A program made the position numbers and the translations under genes. From the NCBI GenBank assembly GCA_045628845.1, contig JAZQQE010000044.1, positions 1 to 13,100 of the forward strand: a DNA stretch of 13,100 nucleotides, read 5' to 3'. Under the pieces are notes generated by a model. It was given only the letters and a program-made list of their open reading frames with translations, was not told the DNA's origin and searched no databases. Within the stretch, counting starts at the first letter, position 1; each line of letters opens with the position of its first letter. This document shows, piece by piece, positions 1 to 4,883 of the stretch. Source of the stretch: RGIG7949 sp045628845. Lineage in GTDB: Bacteria > Bacillota > Clostridia > Oscillospirales > Oscillospiraceae.

Positions 1-591
1 AAGGATATGGACATAGTCTCCTCCGCCTCCTGCACGACGAACTGCCTCGCCCCCGTCGCCAAGGTCCTCAACGATAAGTTCGGTATCGCCGGCGGCCTCA
101 TGTCCACCGTCCACGCCATGACCGGTACCCAGCAGCTCACCGACAGCACCTCCGAGAAGGACTGGCGCGGCGGCCGCGCCGCCTCCGGCAGTATAATCCC
201 ATCCTCCACCGGCGCCGCGAAGGCCGTCGGCAAGGTCATCCCCGAGCTCAACGGCATCCTCACCGGTATGTCGCTCCGCGTCCCGACGCTCGACGTCTCC
301 GTCGTTGACCTCACCGTCAACCTCAAGAAGTCCGCGACCTACGAGGAGATATGCGCCGAGATGAAGCTCGCCAGCGAGACCTATATGAAGGGCGTGCTCG
401 GCTACGTCGACGAGGACGTCGTTTCCACCGACTTCATCGGTGACCGCCGCGCTTCCATCTTCGATGCCAAGGCCGGCATCTCCCTCACCGATAAGTTTGC
501 CAAGCTCGTCGCGTGGTATGACAATGAGTTCGGTTATTCCTGCCAGATGCTCGAGCTCATGGCCCACATGTATTCCGTAGACAACAAGTAA
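1..591 (+). CDS. gap: Glyceraldehyde-3-phosphate dehydrogenase, C-terminal part (5' end outside window)
   Basis: NAD-dependent glycolytic enzyme of the cytosol that converts glyceraldehyde-3-phosphate plus phosphate to 1,3-bisphosphoglycerate. The reading frame is open from base 1, so the N-terminal Rossmann part (about 140 residues) is missing from the window; the ATG at 7 is internal. The catalytic loop SASCTTNCLAP is visible, with the nucleophile Cys encoded at 31-33. The partner His lies 27 residues later in STVHAMTGTQ (codon 112-114), the same spacing as Cys149/His176 of the family. DWRGGRAA, IIPSSTGAAKAVGKV and the C-terminal WYDNEFGYS are also present. The sequence resembles the GapA/glycolytic type. 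Codons are strongly biased to C in third position, as expected for a highly expressed gene. It ends 21 bases before smpB, so co-transcription is possible. The family assignment is certain; the glycolytic rather than gluconeogenic role is inferred. Confidence 0.97.
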   Translation, partial: KDMDIVSSASCTTNCLAPVAKVLNDKFGIAGGLMSTVHAMTGTQQLTDSTSEKDWRGGRAASGSIIPSSTGAAKAVGKVIPELNGILTGMSLRVPTLDVSVVDLTVNLKKSATYEEICAEMKLASETYMKGVLGYVDEDVVSTDFIGDRRASIFDAKAGISLTDKFAKLVAWYDNEFGYSCQMLELMAHMYSVDNK

Positions 592-612
592 GACGGAAGA
601 AGGAGGAAGACC

Positions 613-1077
613 ATGGCGGAAAAGTCAATCAAGACGGTCGCGCAGAACCGCAAGGCCTTCCACGAGTATTTCGTCGAGGAGCGCTTCGAGGCGGGCATCT
701 CCCTCTCGGGCACGGAGGTCAAGAGCATCCGTCAGGGCAAGCTGAACCTGAAGGACGCCTACTGTGCCGTGAAGGACGGGGAGCTGTTCGTGCGCGGCAT
801 GCACATCAGCCCGTACGAGCAGGGGAACATCTTCAACAAGGACCCCATGCGCGACAGACGGCTCCTCATGCACAAGCGTGAGATAATGCGCCTTTTCGGG
901 CGCGTCAAGCAGGACGGCATGGCGCTCATCCCGCTGTCGGTGTATTTCAGCGGCTCGCTCGTCAAGGTCGAGCTCGGGCTCTGCAAGGGCAAGAAGCTGC
1001 ACGACAAGCGTGACGCCGCCGCGGAACGCGACGCCAAGCGCGAAATGGACCGTACGCTCAAAGAGAAAAACAACTGA
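613..1077 (+). CDS. smpB: SsrA-binding protein SmpB
   Basis: SmpB is the small protein that binds the tRNA-like end of tmRNA and brings it to ribosomes stalled without a stop codon. The product is 154 residues, the normal family length. Family signatures are visible: an N-terminal NRKAFHEYFVEERFEAG stretch, then SGTEVKSIRQGKLNLKDAY (about residues 32-50), then HISPYEQGN and an RRLLMHKREI segment. It ends in a highly charged basic tail (GKKLHDKRDAAAERDAKRE) which in known SmpB folds into the empty mRNA channel. AGGAGG at 601-606 stands 6 bases before the ATG and fixes the start. The next gene begins 15 bases after the stop, and the RNA partner ssrA starts at 1660, so both halves of trans-translation sit together. 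Confidence 0.98.
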   Translation: MAEKSIKTVAQNRKAFHEYFVEERFEAGISLSGTEVKSIRQGKLNLKDAYCAVKDGELFVRGMHISPYEQGNIFNKDPMRDRRLLMHKREIMRLFGRVKQDGMALIPLSVYFSGSLVKVELGLCKGKKLHDKRDAAAERDAKREMDRTLKEKNN

Positions 1078-1092
1078 TTTTGGAGGAAAGAC

Positions 1093-1611
1093 ATGAGCAA
1101 TCCCATCGTAACGATCGAAATGGAAGACGGCGGCATCATCAAGGCCGAGCTTTACCCCGAGATAGCGCCGAACTCCGTCAATAACTTCATTTCCCTGATA
1201 AACGCGGGCTTCTATAACGGCCTCATCTTCCACCGCTGCATCCCCGGCTTCATGATCCAGGGCGGCTGCCCCGAGGGCACCGGAATGGGCGGCCCGGGCT
1301 ACTGCATCAAGGGTGAGTTCGCGCAGAACGGCTTCAAGAACGACCTTCTCCACGAGAGAGGCGTGCTCTCCATGGCGCGTGCGATGAGCCCCGACAGCGC
1401 CGGCAGCCAGTTCTTCATCATGCACAAGAACGCGCCGCATCTTGACGGAGCGTACGCGGCGTTCGGCAAGGTCATCGAGGGCATCGAGTTCGTCGATAAG
1501 ATAGCCAAGACGACCACCGACCTCAACGACAGACCCCGCAAGGATCAGCGCATGAAGACCGTCACGGTCGATACCTTCGGAGTCGATTATCCCGCACCCG
1601 AAAAAGTCTGA
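1093..1611 (+). CDS. Cyclophilin-type peptidyl-prolyl cis-trans isomerase, cytosolic
   Basis: Enzyme that speeds cis-trans isomerisation of Xaa-Pro bonds during protein folding. The 172-residue product has no signal peptide, so a cytosolic place is expected. The cyclophilin core is clear: FHRCIPGFMIQGG carries the catalytic Arg48 and Gln56, followed by GSQFFIMHKNAPHLDG and FGKVIEGIEFVDKIA. Aligned by eye with human cyclophilin A, the Trp121 position that contributes to cyclosporin binding is His116, which is common in bacteria. The His126 position is Tyr121, so one usual binding-pocket residue differs. A GGAGG sequence 6 to 10 bases before the ATG sets the start. The gene sits between smpB and ssrA and is probably co-transcribed with smpB; no specific role in trans-translation is known for it. 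Confidence 0.96.
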   Translation: MSNPIVTIEMEDGGIIKAELYPEIAPNSVNNFISLINAGFYNGLIFHRCIPGFMIQGGCPEGTGMGGPGYCIKGEFAQNGFKNDLLHERGVLSMARAMSPDSAGSQFFIMHKNAPHLDGAYAAFGKVIEGIEFVDKIAKTTTDLNDRPRKDQRMKTVTVDTFGVDYPAPEKV

Positions 1612-1620
1612 CGAAAAAAA

Positions 1621-1650
1621 GCCCTTCCCGTCCGGCAGGGCGGGAAGGGC
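1621..1650. other. Perfect 10-bp hairpin between cyclophilin gene and ssrA
   Basis: GCCCTTCCCG at 1621-1630 pairs perfectly with CGGGAAGGGC at 1641-1650 around a 10-base loop. On the + strand it is preceded by a run of seven A (1614-1620) and followed by ACCCCATAC, so it lacks the U tract of an intrinsic terminator in that direction. A U tract would follow it only on the - strand, where no gene is expected. It lies in the 48 bases between the cyclophilin stop and the tmRNA 5' end. It could be an RNA processing or pausing element in the leader removed from pre-tmRNA, but that is inference. Confidence 0.55.
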
Positions 1651-1659
1651 ACCCCATAC

Positions 1660-2007
1660 GGGGGCGTAATGGTTTCGACGGGGACTATGAGGCAGGTTAA
1701 GCGAGCAGAGGCGTCGGACCTCTATAAAACCGGCAAACCTTAAAAATAACTGAGAAAAACGATTTTCTCCCGGTAGCCGCATAAGGCTGCCCGTCCTGTC
1801 CCGAAGGGCCACGAGCGGGAACGGGGCGTCGATCAGTGGCGTCCGTGCGTGCGCAAAGCTTTGAGCGCACCATGCATAATGAAGCTACCCGTGTTTGCAG
1901 TCTGACGACCGCCTGCATCTGCGGGGAAATTTAAAGATCGTCTGCGCTCGGAGAAAGACCTGTGGATTGGTTTTCGGACAGGGGTTCGATTCCCCTCGCC
2001 TCCACCA
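1660..2007 (+). ncRNA. ssrA: Transfer-messenger RNA (tmRNA, SsrA), one-piece
   Basis: tmRNA acts first as an alanine tRNA and then as an mRNA that tags stalled proteins for degradation, together with SmpB. The 5' end has the hallmark GGGGGCG followed by TAATGGTTTCGACGGGGAC. The 3' end has the T-arm AGGGGTTCGATTCCCCT (1980-1996), then CGCCTCC, A and an encoded CCA (2005-2007). The 5' GGGGGCG (1660-1666) pairs with CGCCTCC (1997-2003) through seven pairs including one G-U, giving the acceptor stem and fixing both ends. Length is 348 bases, typical of one-piece tmRNA. The tag frame lies at 1752-1784. There is no convincing -10/-35 pair just upstream, so transcription from the smpB side followed by RNase P trimming is likely. 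Confidence 0.97.
1752..1784 (+). other. tmRNA tag-peptide reading frame (EKNDFLPVAA)
   Basis: Reading from GAG at 1752 gives E-K-N-D-F-L-P-V-A-A and then TAA. The frame is supported by the C-terminal VAA, the hydrophobic kind of ending recognised by ClpXP-type proteases, and by an A four bases before the resume codon in AATAACT. The bases GGTAGCC and GGCTGCC around the stop can pair as helix 5, leaving GCATAA in the loop, as in other tmRNAs. The tag therefore starts with Glu after the Ala supplied by the charged tmRNA itself. GAG is not the common GCN resume codon. Confidence 0.8.
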
Positions 2008-2017
2008 AAATTAAGCG

Positions 2018-2064
2018 GAGAAAACATTGGCTTTAACACCCATTAAAGTCAATGTTTTCTCTTT
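2018..2064 (+). terminator. Likely ssrA terminator: 19-bp hairpin
   Basis: GAGAAAACATTGGCTTTAA (2018-2036) pairs over all 19 positions, with one G-U, to TTAAAGTCAATGTTTTCTC (2043-2061). The loop is CACCCA, and TTTAT follows. It begins 10 bases after the tmRNA CCA. The stem is AT-rich and the U tract short, so it may stop RNA polymerase only partly. The hairpin may also define the 3' trailer trimmed from pre-tmRNA. Confidence 0.7.
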
Positions 2065-2090
2065 ATAGATCAATGAAAGGAAATGAGCAA

Positions 2091-2535
2091 ATGCCAAATT
2101 TATCGTGGACAAGGCTCAATCATCTCCAACTCGGACGATATGCAGAGTACTATGCAAAGATGGAGTTTGCCTCGTATGGGTTTGATGTCTATACTTCCGA
2201 AGTAGATGACCATGGGGTTGATTTTGTTGCAAAATCTCCGTCAGGAGCATTTCTTGAGGTTCAGGTAAAAGCAACTCGCGGCAACTATGTATTTATTTCA
2301 AAAAAACAAATTCAAAACCGATGACAGTCATTTGGTGTGTTATATCAGATTTACAGACGGCGAATTACCGGAAGTCTTTATTATTCCGGGTAGTGCATGG
2401 CTTGATCCGAATGCCGTACTGGTAGACAAAAATTACGTTGGACAGAAAAGCAATCCTGAGTGGGGAATTAATTATTCTCATAAAAATGCGGGATTACTTG
2501 AGCCATACAAAGCGGAAAACTATTTTTTCGAATAA
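2091..2535 (+). pseudogene. Small PD-(D/E)XK-like nuclease (DUF4365-like), broken by a +1 frameshift
   Basis: Two consecutive frames together make one protein. The first (2091-2324) reads MPNLSWTRLNHLQLGRYAE and on through DDHGVDFVAK and EVQVKATR to NYVFISKK, then leaves frame. The second covers about 2290-2535 and reads KFKTDDSHLVCYIRFTDG, PEVFIIPGSAWLDP and on to NYFFE. Removing one A from the run of seven A at 2300-2306 joins them into about 147 residues. GVD followed by QVK fits the D...(E/Q)xK metal-binding core of small Mrr/DUF4365-like PD-(D/E)XK nucleases. The start at 2091 is chosen because AAAGGA lies 9 bases upstream; an in-frame ATG at 2073 is the alternative. The gene is much more AT-rich than its neighbours and sits just after ssrA, a common integration site, so it may be acquired. 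It may be a true pseudogene, or the extra A a sequencing error. Its biological role is unknown. Confidence 0.7.
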
Positions 2536-2589
2536 ATCCTATGTATTGACTTTTATCTGTTTGCTTTCGTATCTTCTCCACTTAACCAA

Positions 2590-2625
2590 AAAAGCAGCAG
2601 ACTTTGAAAAAAGCCTGCTGCTTTT
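2590..2625 (+). terminator. Terminator after the broken nuclease gene
   Basis: AAAAGCAGCAG (2590-2600) pairs with CTGCTGCTTTT (2615-2625). The inner part continues, after one A/C mismatch, with CTTT/AAAG closed by a GAAA tetraloop. The T run is inside the right arm and CCTATG follows. Because the outer arms are A4/T4, it could work in either direction. It lies 54 bases after the nuclease stop. Confidence 0.75.
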
Positions 2626-2651
2626 CCTATGCTGATTTTGTGATGTACCAA

Positions 2652-2680
2652 TAGACGTCGTTTCCAAAGTATGTTATTAT
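2652..2680 (+). promoter_or_regulatory. Putative sigma-A-type promoter for the acetyltransferase gene
   Basis: TAGACG (2652-2657, four of six to TTGACA) and TATTAT (2675-2680, five of six to TATAAT) are 17 bases apart. A start of transcription near 2687 would leave a short leader before the acetyltransferase start codon. It lies just after the previous terminator, in AT-rich DNA, where a new transcription unit is needed. The call rests on consensus match only. Confidence 0.45.
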
Positions 2681-2702
2681 TTGAATTATTAAGCAATATC
2701 CG

Positions 2703-3185
2703 ATGGAGAAAAGACAAGACGAAATGATATACACCGAAAGACTTATTATCCGCCCGGCGTCGGACGGCGAGATGCGCGCGCTGATATCGGAGCAGACGGA
2801 CGAAGAGCTCATCGAGGCCTACGGCGAGATGCTCGCGGCGTGCGAGGCATACCCGGACAAGCGGCTGTGGTACGCGGCGTGGTTCATCGAGCTGACCACG
2901 GGCGAGAGAGCGGGCGACCTATGCTTCAAGGGCCTGTCGCCCGACGGAGCGGTCGAGATAGGCTATGGGCTTCTCCCAGAGCATTGGGGGAAGGGCTATG
3001 CGACCGAGGCCGTCAGAGCGGTGACGGAATGGGCTCTTGCACAGCCGGGCGTGAAGACCGTCGAAGCCGAGACGGAGCCCGGAAACGCGGCCTCGCAGAG
3101 AGTGCTTGCAAAGGCGGGCTTTCTTCCGACGGGAGCCATGGGCGAGGAGGGCCCGCGCTTCGCGCGCACGGCGGCAGGCGTGTAA
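2703..3185 (+). CDS. GNAT-family N-acetyltransferase (RimJ/RimL-like)
   Basis: Predicted cytosolic enzyme that moves an acetyl group from acetyl-CoA to an amine; the substrate cannot be told. The product is 160 residues. It opens with the usual IYTERLIIRPASDGEM strand-turn and carries the acetyl-CoA loop in IGYGLLPEHWGKGYATEAV, with H94-W-G-K-G-Y-A100 at the pyrophosphate-binding turn. It then has EPGNAASQRVLAKAGF (about 125-140), the second GNAT motif. The first ATG (2703) has no ribosome site. An in-frame ATG at 2724, giving MIYTERLIIRP, has GGAG 15 bases upstream and matches how relatives begin, so 2724 may be the real start. Base composition returns to GC-rich here, like the chromosome and unlike the nuclease gene before it. 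A strong terminator follows 17 bases after the stop, so it is probably transcribed alone. Confidence 0.9.
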   Translation: MEKRQDEMIYTERLIIRPASDGEMRALISEQTDEELIEAYGEMLAACEAYPDKRLWYAAWFIELTTGERAGDLCFKGLSPDGAVEIGYGLLPEHWGKGYATEAVRAVTEWALAQPGVKTVEAETEPGNAASQRVLAKAGFLPTGAMGEEGPRFARTAAGV

Positions 3186-3202
3186 GACAAGCGTAAAATC
3201 AT

Positions 3203-3246
3203 AAAAAAGCAGCTTCCGGTCCCGTTCCGGAAGCTGCTTTTTTTTT
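3203..3246 (+). terminator. Strong rho-independent terminator after the acetyltransferase gene
   Basis: A 17-bp perfect stem (3203-3219 with 3227-3243, core GCAGCTTCCGG/CCGGAAGCTGC) closes a 7-base loop and runs into nine T (3238-3246). The left arm begins with six A, so it can also act on - strand transcripts. The bases from 3247 to 3323 hold no gene or motif that I can recognise. Confidence 0.93.
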
Positions 3247-3323
3247 GTTTACATAATCTCACAAAGCGCCCGGCTACGGCATCCGGACGGCTATACCGAC
3301 ATGCAGGGAAAAGATACAGACGG

Positions 3324-3367
3324 AAAAAACAGTACCATTCCGATGGGATTCGGGATGGTACTGTTTT
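3324..3367 (-). terminator. Terminator of the surface-protein operon (bidirectional)
   Basis: An 18-bp stem with one G-T pair joins 3326-3343 to 3350-3367 around the loop TGGGAT. Read on the - strand it ends in a run of six T (from A at 3324-3329), about 110 bases after the protease stop codon. On the + strand it is followed by TTTT-ATACG-TTTT, so it may also catch + strand read-through. No gene is seen between 3368 and 3476. Confidence 0.85.
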
Positions 3368-3476
3368 ATACGTTTTAGTTAAATGATCCGTGCCCGTACG
3401 GGTCATCCGCCGCGATGAGCGGAAAAAGGGGAGAACCGGCACAGACAAAGAAGCGCATCGTCAGCTTATTTGCCTT

Positions 3477-4883
3477 TTACAGGCAGGTGCGGTAATTATG
3501 GAGGATGGAGCAGCATTCGGCTCTCGTGGCTGTCCCGTGGGGGTTGAATGATCTATCCGGATTGCCGTGAATGATCCCGGCGGAAGCGCAGAGAGCAACG
3601 TCCGCTTTCGCCCAGTCGCTGATGACGTTTTCATCTGTAAAGCTGACCGGGACGTCTTCGCGCAGCTCGTGTCCGGCGAAGGTGGCGTAGCGATTGAGGA
3701 AAACGCATACCTGCTCCCGGGTAACGAAGCTGTCAGGTGCAAATTCAACAGAAGATACTCCCTTTGCCAGCCCGTTTTCAAATGCCCAGTCGACCGCCCC
3801 GGCATACCACGCGTCGTCTGCGACGTCAATGAATCCCGACGTGCTTCCGGCTTCTGGCCTGCCGCTCATGTTCCAAAGGACAGTCACGAACATCGCGCGG
3901 GTCATGGCGGAGTCGGGCAGGAAAGTCCCGTCTCCGTTTCCGCTGAAGATGCCCTCGTCGACGCAGAAGGCGATATCCGATTCCGCCCAGTGTCCTGCCG
4001 TATCGGCAAAGAGCGCGCTTTGAGGCTCATCGGCGTCAAAATGCTTCAGGATGTTGGGCGTGCCCTCGATGCAGCTGCGTGAGAGCATCGTGCGCACGTC
4101 CTCCGTCGTCAGAGAAGGATCTTCTGCGAGCATCGACGCGCAAATCCCCGATACCGAGGCACACGAAAAGGACGTGCCGCTGTCGGTGGAGGTCTTGCCG
4201 TCGGGCTTATAGCTTACTACCGGAACGGACTGCCCCTCATAGAAAAAGTCAACACCGCGAGTCTGAGAGAATGCGGCGATCTCCGTGCCCGATGACGAAC
4301 CGACGGAGATGACGCTGTCATAGATGGCAGGGAAATAGTCCGTGCCGTCATCGGCATTATTGCCCGCCGCGCAGACGAGTATCACGCCTCTTGCGCAGGC
4401 ATAATCGACAGCGGCGTTCAGCGCTTGGCTTTTTTCGGTCGTGCAGAGGCTGATATTGATGATCCGGCAGCCGAAAACGTCGACCGCGTCATAGATGGCC
4501 GATACGAGCGCCGTAGTCCCGCCGTTGGCGATGACGCCGCTGGGGTATTTGTCTACGACCACAAGCGGCACGGCGTACGCCTCGGGGAAGGTACCCTTCA
4601 CGCTTCCGTCGGTCGAGCCGAGCACCATGCCGGCGGTCTTCGTACCGTGTCCGATGCGGTCTGTCGTGTCCGCTGATCCGATCGCATAGTTCTTCCCGTC
4701 AAGGATATGCGACGCGTCCACGTTGTACGGAGCGATACCGGAATCGATGAATCCTATCACGACCGTGTTTTCTGCCGCCGACCCGTCAAACTGCGCAAAA
4801 GCGACCTGCGAAGCCCCGAAAAGGGCTTCGCAGATCGCCAGAAGAATAATGACGGCTTTTTTGAGTTTCTTACTTATACGCAT
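3477..4883 (-). CDS. Exported subtilisin-like serine protease (S8) with C-terminal SLH triplet
   Basis: Predicted cell-surface endopeptidase of 468 residues. Residues 1-30 form a signal peptide: a basic start MRISKKLKK, a hydrophobic core, and an AFA cleavage site. The S8 catalytic domain fills about 40-275, with Asp47 in GFIDSGI, His79 in RIGHGTKTAG, the oxyanion Asn175 in AAGNN and Ser238 in DSGTSFSCA. Only about 16 residues separate the signal peptide from the Asp motif, so the usual I9 inhibitor/chaperone propeptide is absent. The Pro and His that normally follow GTSMAAPH are Ala and Ser. Three SLH repeats (about 292-349, 351-410, 415-468) carry MTRAM, VTREQ and ATRAE motifs and should bind a secondary cell-wall polymer. 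The start is ATG 4883, with GGAACGG 6 bases upstream; a TTG at 4898 is in frame but lacks a ribosome site. The start overlaps the upstream gene's end by 14 bases, suggesting translational coupling. The substrate is unknown; the anchored giant protein encoded upstream is one candidate. Confidence 0.94.
   Translation of the reverse strand: MRISKKLKKAVIILLAICEALFGASQVAFAQFDGSAAENTVVIGFIDSGIAPYNVDASHILDGKNYAIGSADTTDRIGHGTKTAGMVLGSTDGSVKGTFPEAYAVPLVVVDKYPSGVIANGGTTALVSAIYDAVDVFGCRIINISLCTTEKSQALNAAVDYACARGVILVCAAGNNADDGTDYFPAIYDSVISVGSSSGTEIAAFSQTRGVDFFYEGQSVPVVSYKPDGKTSTDSGTSFSCASVSGICASMLAEDPSLTTEDVRTMLSRSCIEGTPNILKHFDADEPQSALFADTAGHWAESDIAFCVDEGIFSGNGDGTFLPDSAMTRAMFVTVLWNMSGRPEAGSTSGFIDVADDAWYAGAVDWAFENGLAKGVSSVEFAPDSFVTREQVCVFLNRYATFAGHELREDVPVSFTDENVISDWAKADVALCASAGIIHGNPDRSFNPHGTATRAECCSILHNYRTCL

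Noticed and set aside
1621..1650. Hairpin as a + strand terminator after the cyclophilin gene
   Set aside because: There is no U tract after it on the + strand, and it would cut ssrA from the only transcription source I can see.
625..1812. 395-codon open frame on the - strand opposite smpB, the cyclophilin gene and ssrA
   Set aside because: It is antisense to three well-supported genes, has low-complexity Leu/Ala/Arg/Asp-rich sequence and no recognisable motif; it follows from GC-rich codon bias.
2299..2307. Programmed -1 frameshift at the A run in the nuclease gene
   Set aside because: A -1 shift leads to the wrong frame; the downstream half needs +1 (or -2).
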